A DNA stretch of 64,000 nt from Candidatus Villigracilis saccharophilus (GTDB lineage Bacteria; Chloroflexota; Anaerolineae; Anaerolineales; Villigracilaceae), in assembly GCA_016709305.1 (NCBI GenBank), contig JADJNA010000003.1, positions 42,337 through 106,336 on the forward strand. Reading direction: 5' to 3'. Below the pieces are notes generated by a model. It saw only the letters and a list, made by a program, of their open reading frames with translations, was not told the origin of the DNA and did not search any database. Numbering within the stretch: position 1 is the stretch's first letter; the number at the start of each line of letters is the position of its first letter. A program made the position numbers and the translations under genes. This document shows, piece by piece, positions 25,574 to 34,332 of this stretch.

Positions 25574-26248
25574 ATGTCAACCGATAACTCACCTCTCGAT
25601 CAATTAACAGGGCTGATCACGCGCAAAGGCTTTGAAGAAAAATTAAAGGCGGCGGTGTTACACGCCCAGCAAACAGACCGGCCCCTCGCTCTGGCGTTTC
25701 TCGACATAGATCATTTCAAACGCCTGAACGACAGCCTGGGACACGAGGCGGGAGACGTGATCATCAAAGCTGTCGGCGACATTGTTCAGCGTGTGGCGGG
25801 AGACAAGGCGATCGTATGCCGCTATGGAGGCGAAGAATACACACTGATCTTCCCCGATACGGAACGGGAGCAGGCCTTCCTGGTCATTGAAAGCGCGCGC
25901 TCGGAAATCGCTCAATTGAAAAGCCTTTCTGACGGGAAGAAAAAAGTTAATGCTCAATTGACCATCAGCGGCGGGATCGCGGCCTTCCCCATTGATGGGC
26001 AGGATGAAAACGAACTTCTCCGCAAAGCAGACCAGGCTCTGTATAAGGCGAAAAATAATGGAAGGAACAAGATCGTCCTCGCCTATGAAGAAAAGATGTC
26101 ACCCAAAACATCACACTACACACTTACGCAACTGGAACGTCTCTCCGAACTCGCAAAGGAGCAGGGCGTGGGTGAGGCCGTTCTTCTGCGTGAAGCGCTT
26201 GATAATCTATTGGTCAAATACAAACATGCTTTCGCATCAAAAAAATGA
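25574..26248 (+). CDS. diguanylate cyclase with C-terminal ribbon-helix-helix-like domain
   Basis: 224 residues. Residues about 5-170 form a GGDEF domain: DQLTGLITRKGFE, FLDIDHFKRLND (metal Asp), and the active-site loop RYGGEEY (Phe replaced by Tyr). No RxxD inhibitory site precedes it, so product inhibition is not expected. Residues about 178-215 (HYTLTQLERLSELAKEQGVGEAVLLREALDNLL) read like a CopG/Arc ribbon-helix-helix: a beta strand, then two helices. No sensor domain is present. It should make c-di-GMP and may bind DNA, possibly its own promoter. AAAAGGAGC precedes the ATG. Confidence 0.85.
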   Translation: MSTDNSPLDQLTGLITRKGFEEKLKAAVLHAQQTDRPLALAFLDIDHFKRLNDSLGHEAGDVIIKAVGDIVQRVAGDKAIVCRYGGEEYTLIFPDTEREQAFLVIESARSEIAQLKSLSDGKKKVNAQLTISGGIAAFPIDGQDENELLRKADQALYKAKNNGRNKIVLAYEEKMSPKTSHYTLTQLERLSELAKEQGVGEAVLLREALDNLLVKYKHAFASKK

Positions 26249-26393
26249 CCCGTTGACTTCAAAGGTCAATCCGTCACAAAACGCAGACTGGCGACTGGTT
26301 CTATTATGAAGAGCTGCCGATTGAAAAAATTGCAGGGAAAGCAGGCGGATCGACAGGCAAAGAGATAAAGGGGTCTAATCAGCCGGGTATTTT
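26249..26393. other. spacer without a clear gene
   Basis: One reading frame on the plus strand gives TGDWFYYEELPIEKIAGK and ends with TAG at 26396-26398, which looks protein-like but has no start codon or recognised family. It may be a gene remnant. Confidence 0.3.
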
Positions 26394-27095
26394 TTAGAGC
26401 AGATCTTTCATTGCGAACACAGGTCCATCTTTACAGATCATCTTCCATTCATGACGGATCGTTAATGCGCAGACGCCGCATTCAGCCAGCGCCCCGCATG
26501 GCATGGGAGCGCGGACCAAAACCTGCGCTTCACGCGGAGACTTTGCCTGCTCTTTCCTCCCAAACTTTTCTCTCCATGGCTTCAAATTCTCACGCCCCAC
26601 GTCGAACGCGGCGTAATCAGCCCATTGATAAATTTCCAGCATGGCCTGAATGGGTTGAACTTCGACATCTTCGGGGACATTGTCAATGATGGAGTTGGAG
26701 ACAAGCACAACTTCCGAGCCCTGCCGCAACGCAATGGAGATCAAGCCGTGTAATCGCGCAGGCGACTCGTCGAACGCGATCAATGCCACTTTGCGGGCAA
26801 ATTGCGGGATCGAGAATCCATGTCCGAGCGGACCGCGCAGGTTGAGGCGTGTACCGGGCTGCCAGTCAATATTGCGCAATGGCGCGGAGCGGAATCCATT
26901 GGGCGCTGAGTCGCTGAAGAAAACAGGGACTGCCAGTGGTGAATCAGATCCGCCGGCGTGGGCGAGCAGATATTGCCCGGGAGAGGGTATCAGTTCGGGC
27001 GGGCAAATGACCCCAAAAGAACAATCCAAATAAATTTCAAACAGTTGACCCGCGCCAAGTTTCATAGGAGAAATATTAACACGCAACGGGGGCAT
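26394..27095 (-). CDS. PyrK-like Fe-S electron transfer protein
   Basis: 233 residues from the ATG at 27095 (MPPLRVNISPMKLGAG); the ATG ten codons later is an alternative, and the open frame extends further upstream without similarity. The end of the protein has the four-cysteine pattern CGALAECGVC...MICKDGPVF, matching the [2Fe-2S] site of PyrK, the electron-transfer subunit of dihydroorotate dehydrogenase. The N-terminal part fits a ferredoxin-reductase-like barrel and a nucleotide-binding region. No pyrD is adjacent. It may serve a distant DHODH or another reductase. Confidence 0.75.
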   Translation of the reverse strand: MPPLRVNISPMKLGAGQLFEIYLDCSFGVICPPELIPSPGQYLLAHAGGSDSPLAVPVFFSDSAPNGFRSAPLRNIDWQPGTRLNLRGPLGHGFSIPQFARKVALIAFDESPARLHGLISIALRQGSEVVLVSNSIIDNVPEDVEVQPIQAMLEIYQWADYAAFDVGRENLKPWREKFGRKEQAKSPREAQVLVRAPMPCGALAECGVCALTIRHEWKMICKDGPVFAMKDLL

Positions 27096-27175
27096 ATGCA
27101 AGCGAGTTATAATTAATAATGTTAGATTTCGTACTCTCAATAAACGTGCTATAAAAATATGTTTCGGAGGAAACC

Positions 27176-28225
27176 ATGAATATTTCAACTTTACTGCAAG
27201 GGATCGCATCCTTTGCCTGGATCGGGTTTATTGGCGTGTTGGTTTTGATCTTTGTGCGCGCGAGCCGCAACCAGCCGGCCAAGGGATTGACCTCGCTTGT
27301 GGTTGTTTTGCTGGTTGCCGCGCTTCTCTTGACCACAGTCGGAGCGGGATTGGTGTTCCTGCAAGCCAATGAATACGGCGTGGTCATTTCAGCATTCGCG
27401 CCGAAGGGCTATCGCGAAGTAGCATTGACACCGGGCCTGCATTGGATCATCCCATTCGTGGAGAGCGTACAAAAATATTCCATTGCGCGGCAAACGTACA
27501 CAATGTCTTCCACAAGCAGCGAAGGCGCAGTGCAGGGCGACGATTCTATTCAAGCGCGCACAAAAGACGGCCAACAGATCTTTATTGACGCTTCGGTCAT
27601 TTATGCCGCGGACCCCACGCAATTGATCCAATTGCATACAGTTTGGCAAAACCGTTATGAAGAAAATGTGGTGCGGCCGGTAGCACGCGCCGCGATCCGT
27701 AACGCAGTATCGCAATTTGGTGTGGAGGAATTGGTCAGCACCAAGCGCTCCGAATTGGAGCAGGCCATCCGTGCCGAGATCGAAACCAAACTGAAGGCTA
27801 ATAACGTCATCATGTCCGATTTCCTGATGCGCAATATTCGCTTCAGCGATGAATATGCTGCCGCAGTCGAACAGAAGCAGGTCGCGGAACAGCAGGCACA
27901 GCAAGCCAAGTTCGTTGTTGAGTCAAAAAAGCAGGAAGCCGAGCAGGCACGTCAGATCGCACAGGGGCAGGCAGACGCAGCGGTGATCGCTTCGAAAGGC
28001 GCGGCAGAGTCGGCAGTGATCGCAGCCAAAGGTGCAGCGGAAGCACGTCTGGTTCAAGCCGAGGCCGAAGCAAAAGCCAACACATTGCTCTCCCAGTCCC
28101 TCACCCCCACACTGCTGCAATATCAATATATTTTGAAACTTGCGCCCGGCGTGCAGACCATCTTTATTCCAAGCGGCAATCAATTCATCCTGCCGCTGCC
28201 CAATACAGAACTGATCCCTCAGTAG
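27176..28225 (+). CDS. SPFH/band 7 domain membrane protein (prohibitin/HflK-like)
   Basis: 349 residues. Two N-terminal hydrophobic segments (about 10-28 and 42-62) are followed by a band 7 domain (EVALTPGLHWIIPFVESVQKY, DGQQIFIDASVIY, RPVARAAIRNAVSQF) and an Ala/Gln/Lys-rich coiled coil (KQVAEQQAQQAKFVVESKK, repeated AAKGAAEA). These proteins oligomerise into membrane rings that organise proteases or microdomains. GGAGG precedes the ATG. No partner protease is adjacent. Confidence 0.92.
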   Translation: MNISTLLQGIASFAWIGFIGVLVLIFVRASRNQPAKGLTSLVVVLLVAALLLTTVGAGLVFLQANEYGVVISAFAPKGYREVALTPGLHWIIPFVESVQKYSIARQTYTMSSTSSEGAVQGDDSIQARTKDGQQIFIDASVIYAADPTQLIQLHTVWQNRYEENVVRPVARAAIRNAVSQFGVEELVSTKRSELEQAIRAEIETKLKANNVIMSDFLMRNIRFSDEYAAAVEQKQVAEQQAQQAKFVVESKKQEAEQARQIAQGQADAAVIASKGAAESAVIAAKGAAEARLVQAEAEAKANTLLSQSLTPTLLQYQYILKLAPGVQTIFIPSGNQFILPLPNTELIPQ

Positions 28226-28253
28226 GCAGAACGGGACAGGTAGGTATCAATGT

Positions 28254-28282
28254 GACCAGTGCCAGAAAGACTGGTACTGGTC
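28254..28282 (+). terminator. hairpin after the SPFH gene
   Basis: GACCAGTGCCAG pairs with CTGGTACTGGTC (12 pairs, one G-U) around a five-base loop, followed by a T-rich stretch just before the selD RBS. Confidence 0.6.
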
Positions 28283-28303
28283 ATGTTTACTTTTGGAGAC
28301 AGA

Positions 28304-29365
28304 ATGGCAATCCCACAAAGTGGACGCGAAATCCGCTTGACGACTCTTTCCGCCTGCGCGGGCTGAGCGTCCAAACTTAGCGCCGATGCGCTGACGCAGG
28401 TCCTGCGTCCCCTCAAAGATATCTTTGACCCCGCCTCGTATCCGGACCTGTTGGTTGGTCTTGCGGAACCGGATGACGCGGCTGTTTGGCGTTTAAGCGA
28501 AGACAAAGCCATCGTGGTCACCACGGATTTTTTCACGCCTGTCGTGGACACTCCTTATGAATACGGCGCGATCGCGGCTGCCAACAGTCTCTCGGATGTA
28601 TATGCCATGGGCGGGCAGCCCTTTCTCGCGCTAAACATTGCCGCGCTTCCAGATAATTTACCGAATGAGATCTCCAGTGAAATATTGCGCGGCGGCGCTG
28701 AGAAAGCCCGCCACGCGGGAGTGGTCATTGCAGGCGGGCACACTGTCAAGGACAAGGAACCCAAGTACGGGCTGGTGGTGATCGGCTTTGTAGATCCGCG
28801 CAAGATGATCAGCAAAAGTGGATTGAGGGTCGGCGATGCGCTCGTCCTCACCAAACCGCTCGGCGGCGGCGTGACCACCACCGCGCTCAAACAGGAAAAA
28901 TCCACAGAAAGACATATCCAGGAAGCCATCCAATGGATGTCGCGCTTGAATAAAAAAGCGGGGCAGCTCGCAACTGAATTTGACCTGCGCGGCGGGACGG
29001 ACATTACAGGCTTTGGCTTGCTCGGTCACGGCATGGAAATGGCGGATGCATCCGGCGTGATGCTGTCATTTAAAAATTCCACACTTCCCATGCTCAGCGG
29101 CGCACACAGTTACGCAAATCGCGGAATTTTCCCCGGCGGGGCATTTGATAATAAAGATCATTATGGCGGAAAGGTTCGTTTTGACGAGGGTATTAGCGAG
29201 CCGGATCAAATGCTGCTGTTTGACCCGCAAACCAGCGGCGGACTGCTGCTCGGGGTGCCACAGGCAGGATTGAATTCATTGATAAAACGCGCGGATGAGA
29301 TCAATCAACCAGTGTGGGTGATCGGGGAAGTTCGCGCAGGAAAGGGAATTGAGGTTCGGTCTTAA
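28304..29365 (+). CDS. selD: selenide, water dikinase SelD, a selenoprotein (in-frame UGA)
   Basis: Reading from the ATG at 28304 (TTGGAGACAGA upstream) gives MAIPQSGREIRLTTLSACAG, then TGA at 28364-28366, then ASKLSADALTQVLRPLKDIF and the whole SelD family sequence to 29365: 353 residues if UGA is read as selenocysteine. The UGA is exactly where SelD has its catalytic Cys or Sec (CAG-U/C-AAK). SelD makes selenophosphate from selenide and ATP, the selenium donor for tRNA-Sec. Further motifs are VTTDFFTPVVD, GGHTVKDKEPKYG and GGTDITGFGLLGH. A gene caller would wrongly start at 28451. The host must also encode SelA, SelB and tRNA-Sec, not seen here. Confidence 0.95.
28364..28397 (+). promoter_or_regulatory. 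selenocysteine UGA codon with SECIS-like hairpin
   Basis: Directly after the UGA, GCGTC (28367-28371) can pair with GACGC (28393-28397), and inside it AGCGC (28379-28383) with GCGCT (28388-28392), leaving a CGAT loop. A hairpin close behind the UGA is what bacterial SelB needs. A second small hairpin, GACGCAG/CTGCGTC (28393-28409), is mutually exclusive with it. Confidence 0.6.
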
Positions 29366-29423
29366 GAATTACCCCTCGTTCGACAAAATATTGAGACCAA
29401 GATGAATAAAAAAAGGATTAGCT

Positions 29424-30071
29424 ATGTGGGAAAATCTTTCACCCCAGTGGCAGGCTGCGCTTGAAATGGCGTGGGAAGCCTATTGCAGCGGAACAATTCC
29501 GATCGGTGCTGTGATCGCGGATGCGGAAGGAAACATCTACGCGCGCGGGCGCAATCGCATCATGGATACAAGCGCGCCAGAGAATCAGGTTTGCGCCAAT
29601 GAACTGGCTCACGCGGAGCTCAATGCGTTGTTGGCATTGAAATTGGATTACGCTGAATGTAAAGCAAAAAACGTTGCGCTTTACACGACCATGGAGCCAT
29701 GTCCGTTATGCATGGGAGCGGTGTATATGTCAGATGTCAAAACGCTCCATTACGCGGCGCATGATCCCTGGGCGGGGAGCACGAATCTATTAGGCACAAC
29801 TCCCTATCTCAGTCGAAAGAACTTTAAGGTCATTGCGCCATTTGACCCGGTATTGGAAGACTGCCTCACTGCGCTTTGTGTTGAGTCGGAGATTCAAAAA
29901 CGCGGCGAAAGCATCCTATCCTCCCGCTTTTATGAACTACTGCGCGAAACTCTGCCGAACGCCGTGGAAAAAGGCATCGCGCTTTATCGCTCAGGTGAAT
30001 TACGTAAAAAACAAAAAACAGAATTGCCTGCAAATCAGGTCTTTGATTGGCTTGCACATCAGGTACAATAA
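29424..30071 (+). CDS. nucleoside/tRNA deaminase family protein
   Basis: 215 residues. The zinc-binding deaminase motifs are complete: HAE (His63, Glu65) and TTMEPCPLCMGAV (Cys93, Cys96). The core of about 150 residues matches the CMP/dCMP-tRNA adenosine deaminase fold; the extra C-terminal ~60 residues (ETLPNAVEKGIALYRSG) are not typical of TadA, so this is probably not the essential tRNA editing enzyme but a cytosine/guanine-type deaminase of uncertain substrate. It begins 58 bases after selD and is followed closely by the CorC gene. Confidence 0.85.
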   Translation: MWENLSPQWQAALEMAWEAYCSGTIPIGAVIADAEGNIYARGRNRIMDTSAPENQVCANELAHAELNALLALKLDYAECKAKNVALYTTMEPCPLCMGAVYMSDVKTLHYAAHDPWAGSTNLLGTTPYLSRKNFKVIAPFDPVLEDCLTALCVESEIQKRGESILSSRFYELLRETLPNAVEKGIALYRSGELRKKQKTELPANQVFDWLAHQVQ

Positions 30072-30104
30072 GAAAAGAAAAAGAGAAATCAATTAAAAAC
30101 AACC

Positions 30105-31415
30105 ATGTCAGAAATCCCCATAGAAACCAATTTTAGCGGCGGTCTCATCGCCATTGCCATTTTGCTGTTGTTGAACGGCGTGCTTGCCATGGCTGAAACC
30201 GCCCTCCTGTCAGTAAGAAAAACCCGCCTGCAAAACCAATTCAACAAAGGGGATGTAAAAGCGGGACTCGTCCTCAAGTTGACCGAGAACCCGAATCAAT
30301 TCCTATCTGTGATCCAGATCGGCATCACATCCATTGACCTGTTGATCGGTGCATTGACCGGTGCCACTCTCGGTGTCTGGATCAATATGGAATTGGAAAG
30401 ATTCCCAGCCCTGGAAGCCTACAGCGAAGTCATCAGTATTGTGATCGGCGTTTTGCCGGTCACCTATCTCTCGCTTGTGCTCGGAGAACTTGTCCCCAAG
30501 CGATTGGCACTGCGCGACCCTGAAGGTGTATCTGAAATGGTCGCGGGTTCCATGTCATTCTTTTCGGTTGTGTTCTCACCGATCGTAAAACTGCTCAGCT
30601 TTTCCACAGAAGCGATCTTGAAATTGATGGGCGTAAAAGCCAGCGAAGAGCCGCCCTTTACTGAGGAAGAACTTCACCTCCTGATCGATCAAGGCACACA
30701 GGCGGGTGTCTTTGAAGAATCTGAACAGGATATGGTCGAAGGAATTTTCAGCCTCGGCGACTCGCGCGTTTATTCGTTGATGACCCCGCGCACAGACCTT
30801 GTCTGGCTGGATATTACAGACTCGATCGATGATATCCGTCAAAAAATTGCAGACTGCCCATTTTCGCGTTTTCCTGTCAGGCAGGATTCACTTGAGACGA
30901 TTATTGGCATTGTAAAATCACGCGACCTTCTGGTTGAAAGTTTATCGGGGAATGAGATCGACCTAAGGACTTTGCTCAAGCCCGCATACTTCATTCCTGA
31001 AACCATGTTCGCTTCACGCGCCCTGGAATTATTTAAAGAGAAGAATACTGAATTGCTCCTTGTGATTGATGAATTTGGCGGCTTACAAGGATTACTGACC
31101 ATCAATGATATTTTGGAAGAGATCGTCGGGGCGATGGAATTCGAGGAACCGCAAGCCACCCAAAGACAGGATGGTTCATGGCTATTGGACGGAATGTTAG
31201 AAGTGGATGAATTCAAAGAGCTGTTCGAATTTTCAATGCTTCCACATGAAGATGAGTATGAGACATTAAGCGGTTTCGTCATGACCTCGCTTGGGCGCGT
31301 ACCACAAGCTTCCGACAACTTCGAGTGGAACGGATTCCGCTTTGAAGTGATGGATATGGACGGCCGCCGCGTGGATAAGGTGCTTGTCACGCTTCTCCCC
31401 AAACCGCAACCCTAA
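30105..31415 (+). CDS. hemolysin/CorC-family (CNNM-CBS) membrane protein
   Basis: 436 residues. An N-terminal CNNM transmembrane domain (GGLIAIAILLLLNGVLAMAE, later GVLPVTYLSLVLGELVPKRLAL) is followed by a CBS pair (SLMTPRTDLVWLDI; LELFKEKNTELLLVIDEFG) and a C-terminal CorC/HlyC domain (RQDGSWLLDGMLEVDEF). Relatives take part in magnesium or other divalent cation export or homeostasis; the name hemolysin is historical. The stop TAA is followed directly by the ATG of the next gene. Confidence 0.93.
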   Translation: MSEIPIETNFSGGLIAIAILLLLNGVLAMAETALLSVRKTRLQNQFNKGDVKAGLVLKLTENPNQFLSVIQIGITSIDLLIGALTGATLGVWINMELERFPALEAYSEVISIVIGVLPVTYLSLVLGELVPKRLALRDPEGVSEMVAGSMSFFSVVFSPIVKLLSFSTEAILKLMGVKASEEPPFTEEELHLLIDQGTQAGVFEESEQDMVEGIFSLGDSRVYSLMTPRTDLVWLDITDSIDDIRQKIADCPFSRFPVRQDSLETIIGIVKSRDLLVESLSGNEIDLRTLLKPAYFIPETMFASRALELFKEKNTELLLVIDEFGGLQGLLTINDILEEIVGAMEFEEPQATQRQDGSWLLDGMLEVDEFKELFEFSMLPHEDEYETLSGFVMTSLGRVPQASDNFEWNGFRFEVMDMDGRRVDKVLVTLLPKPQP

Positions 31416-33035
31416 ATGACCGATACCCAGTTCGCTTCGCACCGCTCGCCTGTGATGGGACGCAACGGCACGGTCGCCACATCCCAACCGCTGGCTACCG
31501 CTGCCGGACTATCAATTCTCGCGGCTGGCGGCAATGCGGCAGATGCGGCAGTTGCAACAGCAGCCGCGCTCAACGTCACCGAGCCAACGTCAACAGGCAT
31601 CGGCGGGGATATGTTCGCGCTGTATTATGACTCGCTTACCAAGCAGGTCACAGCCTTGAACGGTTCAGGCCGCGCGCCTGCCGCTCTCTCATTGGAACGA
31701 TTGCAAAAAGAGAACTTCAAGGAACTGCCCCCCTTTCACCCATACACGATCACCGTTCCCGGCGCATGTGCGGGCTGGTTCGATCTCATCGAAAAGCACG
31801 GCACGCTTCCAATGTCGCAAATCCTTGCGCCTGCCATCAACCTTGCCGAAAACGGATTCCCCGTTGCACCGATCACCGCTCACTTTTGGGAGCGCGGAGC
31901 AGGGCGTCAGCTCGCCTCTGCGTTGAACGGACATGAATTAACCATTGATGGCCGCGCGCCAAAAGCTGGCGAGATCTTTTCCAATAAGGGACTTGCGCGC
32001 ACCTTTCGTAAGATCGCACAGGATGGCAAAAAAGCCTACTATGAAGGCGAGATCGCCGAGTCCATCGCGCAGGTCATTCAACAGTCGGGCGGATGCCTGA
32101 CCACGGCTGACCTCGCCGCGCATCAATCCACCTGGGATGAACCCATCTCGGTCAATTACCGCGGCTATCGCATTTGGGAATGTCCACCCAATGGGCAGGG
32201 ACTCGCTGCGTTGTTGGCTTTGAACCTGCTCGAAGGCTTTGATCTCGCCTCGCTCGCGCCTCTCTCCACCCGACGACTGCACCTGCAGATCGAAGCCATG
32301 CGCCTCGCCTTTGCAGATGCGCGCTGGTACGTTTCCGACCCGGCCTTCTCTTCCATCCCATTGAACGAACTGCTTTCCAAAGCCTATTCCGATGAGCGCA
32401 GAAAGCTTATCAACTTGAAGAAAGCTATTTTGGATCAACAACATGGCACGCCCATAAAATCCTCTGGCACGGTGTATTTCTCAGTCGTGGACAAAGACGG
32501 CAACGCCTGTTCCTTTATCATCAGCAACTACATGGGGTTTGGCACCGGCATCGTCCCCAAAGGCTGGGGCTTCACCCTGCAAAATCGTGGACATAATTTC
32601 AACCTCGAAGCGGATCATCCCAACTCATTACAGCCAAACAAGCGCCCGTATCACACCATCATCCCTGCCATGGCAACCCGTGAAGAAGATGGCAGTCTGT
32701 ACGCATCCTATGGCGTGATGGGCGGATTCATGCAGCCACAGGGACACATGCAAGTGGCTTGCGCGCTGATCGACGATGGCATGGACCCGCAAACCGCATT
32801 GGATATGCCGCGCTTTTGCATCGAACCAAGCGAGGATGGCGGCTTCGCCAGCCTCGAAGAAGGCATCCCTGATAAAACCATCGCCGCGCTCACCCGCCGC
32901 GGACACCCGACCCGAAAAATCTCAGGCTGGGAACGTGCCCTCTTCGGACGGGGGCAGGTCATCGTCCGCGAAATAAGCGGGGTTTTGGTCGCAGGCTCCG
33001 ATTCCCGCGCTGACGGCTGCGCAATGACTCTGTAA
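31416..33035 (+). CDS. gamma-glutamyltransferase family protein
   Basis: 539 residues, the typical proenzyme length. The autoprocessing nucleophile is Thr352 in SGTVYFSVVDKDG, aligning with the N-terminal Thr of the small subunit in known enzymes; YMGFGTGIVPKG and SLQPNKRPYHTIIPAM are also conserved. The N-terminus shows GGNAADAAVATAAALNVTEP and GIGGDMFA. No signal peptide is visible, unlike classical periplasmic GGT, so this may be a cytoplasmic GGT-like enzyme of other specificity. It starts at the base after the previous stop and is translationally coupled. Confidence 0.9.
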   Translation: MTDTQFASHRSPVMGRNGTVATSQPLATAAGLSILAAGGNAADAAVATAAALNVTEPTSTGIGGDMFALYYDSLTKQVTALNGSGRAPAALSLERLQKENFKELPPFHPYTITVPGACAGWFDLIEKHGTLPMSQILAPAINLAENGFPVAPITAHFWERGAGRQLASALNGHELTIDGRAPKAGEIFSNKGLARTFRKIAQDGKKAYYEGEIAESIAQVIQQSGGCLTTADLAAHQSTWDEPISVNYRGYRIWECPPNGQGLAALLALNLLEGFDLASLAPLSTRRLHLQIEAMRLAFADARWYVSDPAFSSIPLNELLSKAYSDERRKLINLKKAILDQQHGTPIKSSGTVYFSVVDKDGNACSFIISNYMGFGTGIVPKGWGFTLQNRGHNFNLEADHPNSLQPNKRPYHTIIPAMATREEDGSLYASYGVMGGFMQPQGHMQVACALIDDGMDPQTALDMPRFCIEPSEDGGFASLEEGIPDKTIAALTRRGHPTRKISGWERALFGRGQVIVREISGVLVAGSDSRADGCAMTL

Positions 33036-33055
33036 AACTCGTTTTTGTTCAATGG

Positions 33056-33061
33056 TATAAT
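33056..33061 (+). promoter_or_regulatory. -10 box before the Zn-ribbon/LysM gene
   Basis: A perfect TATAAT ends ten bases before the ATG at 33072. No SD lies between, so a very short leader is expected. Confidence 0.4.
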
Positions 33062-33071
33062 TTTTTCACGT

Positions 33072-34244
33072 ATGAACCAAGAACCCATTTCCAGCAATAA
33101 AACAAAAGTCTGCCCCACCTGCGGAACACGCCTGAGCGAGAACGCGGCGCGCTGCCTGGTGTGCGGCACCGAGTTCAACGCCCCGCCCGAGCCGAAAGCC
33201 GCCAAGAAAACTAAAAAATCGGTGCAGGCCAGCCGTATGCCTGAGGTGACCTTAAGCCTGCCGGCTGCAATTGGGGTTATCGCGGTTGTACTTATTGTGG
33301 CTGCAGTCATTATGTTCTTCGTCTTGCGCACAGGCGCGGGCGGCGGGACTGCGCTCACACCAGCCGAATCCCCAACACCCACGGTGACACCCACGGCAAG
33401 TCAGCCGCCAACGGCCACCCAACCGCCCACAGACATCCCAACCGCCACGCCCCAGCCTCCATTCGAATATACAGTCGCCGTGGGAGACGGGTCGTGCTCG
33501 CAGCTCGCATTTAATTTTGGCGTTTCTGTCCAAAGCATCATCATCACGAACAACCTGCCGTCCACCTGCCCGATCAGCGTTGGACAGGTGCTCAAGATCC
33601 CCTACCCAACCCCCACCATCCCTCCTCCGGCAACCAGTACCTCCCTGCCCGTGGATGCGACCAAGAACGCCTGCGAGACCGTTCCGATCACCGTTCAGGA
33701 TGGCGATACGCTCTCGAGTATTTCCTTAAATTACGCCGTGCCGATGTCTGCCATCAAGGAATTCAACGGGCTGACGACTGACAACGTATTCGTCGGGTCG
33801 AATTTGCTCATCCCGCTGTGTATGCGCGCCGCGACACCTGGGCCGACTCCCACAGCGACGATCCCGCCTCCCTACCCCGCCTCGAACCTGCTCCTGCCGG
33901 CCGACGGCGCTGCCTTCACCCTGGCAAATGATGTCGTGACCCTGCAATGGGCATCTGTTGGCGTTTTACGCGATGTGGAAGCCTACCAGATCACCGTTGA
34001 AGATGTGACCGCCAACCAGACCCGCCGCCTGACGGATTATGTGACCGACACCAAATACATCGTGCCGACCTCATTCCGCCCGAAGGATAATGTGGCGCAT
34101 GTCCTGCGCTGGTGGATCACCCCAGTCCGTCAGTCTGGTTCAGATGAGCAGGGACAACCGATCTGGGTCGCATCCGGCGCGGTCAGCGAAAAACGCGTAT
34201 TCACCTGGGTGGGTGTTGCTGTGGTTGGCACACCGGTACCATAG
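33072..34244 (+). CDS. membrane-anchored Zn-ribbon and LysM protein
   Basis: 390 residues from the ATG at 33072 (MNQEPISSNKTKVCPTCG); the nine extra upstream codons overlap the promoter. Order of parts: N-terminal zinc ribbon (CPTC...CLVC), basic linker, one membrane helix (AAIGVIAVVLIVAAVIMFFV), Pro/Thr-rich linker, two LysM domains (YTVAVGDGSCSQLAFNFGVS; ITVQDGDTLSSISLNYAVP) and a C-terminal beta-sandwich-like region (NLLLPADGAAFTLANDVVTL). The cytoplasmic zinc ribbon with an outward LysM part is a layout common in Chloroflexota. It may link the envelope to a cytoplasmic partner. The function is unknown. Confidence 0.85.
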   Translation: MNQEPISSNKTKVCPTCGTRLSENAARCLVCGTEFNAPPEPKAAKKTKKSVQASRMPEVTLSLPAAIGVIAVVLIVAAVIMFFVLRTGAGGGTALTPAESPTPTVTPTASQPPTATQPPTDIPTATPQPPFEYTVAVGDGSCSQLAFNFGVSVQSIIITNNLPSTCPISVGQVLKIPYPTPTIPPPATSTSLPVDATKNACETVPITVQDGDTLSSISLNYAVPMSAIKEFNGLTTDNVFVGSNLLIPLCMRAATPGPTPTATIPPPYPASNLLLPADGAAFTLANDVVTLQWASVGVLRDVEAYQITVEDVTANQTRRLTDYVTDTKYIVPTSFRPKDNVAHVLRWWITPVRQSGSDEQGQPIWVASGAVSEKRVFTWVGVAVVGTPVP

Positions 34245-34262
34245 GAAATAAAGATCACACAC

Positions 34263-34305
34263 AAAAAAATGGCAGTCACTTCGCGAAAGTGACTGCCATT
34301 TTTTT
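34263..34305. terminator. bidirectional terminator between convergent genes
   Basis: A perfect 19-bp stem (AAAAAAATGGCAGTCACTT 34263-34281 with 34287-34305, 5-base loop) has seven T at the end on either strand. It serves the LysM gene and the convergent nuclease gene. Confidence 0.9.
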
Positions 34306-34332
34306 ATTATTCCTGAGTGAAGGTTTGGTAAC

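Noticed and set aside
26270..26398. A short coding fragment ending in SNQPGIF
   Set aside because: No start codon, no RBS and no recognised family; kept only as a possible remnant.
31416..33035. Loss of the catalytic Thr in the gamma-glutamyltransferase (Val in GTVYFS)
   Set aside because: Alignment with the N-terminus of the mature small subunit shows the nucleophile is the first Thr of the pair, which is Thr352 and present; only the second position is Val.
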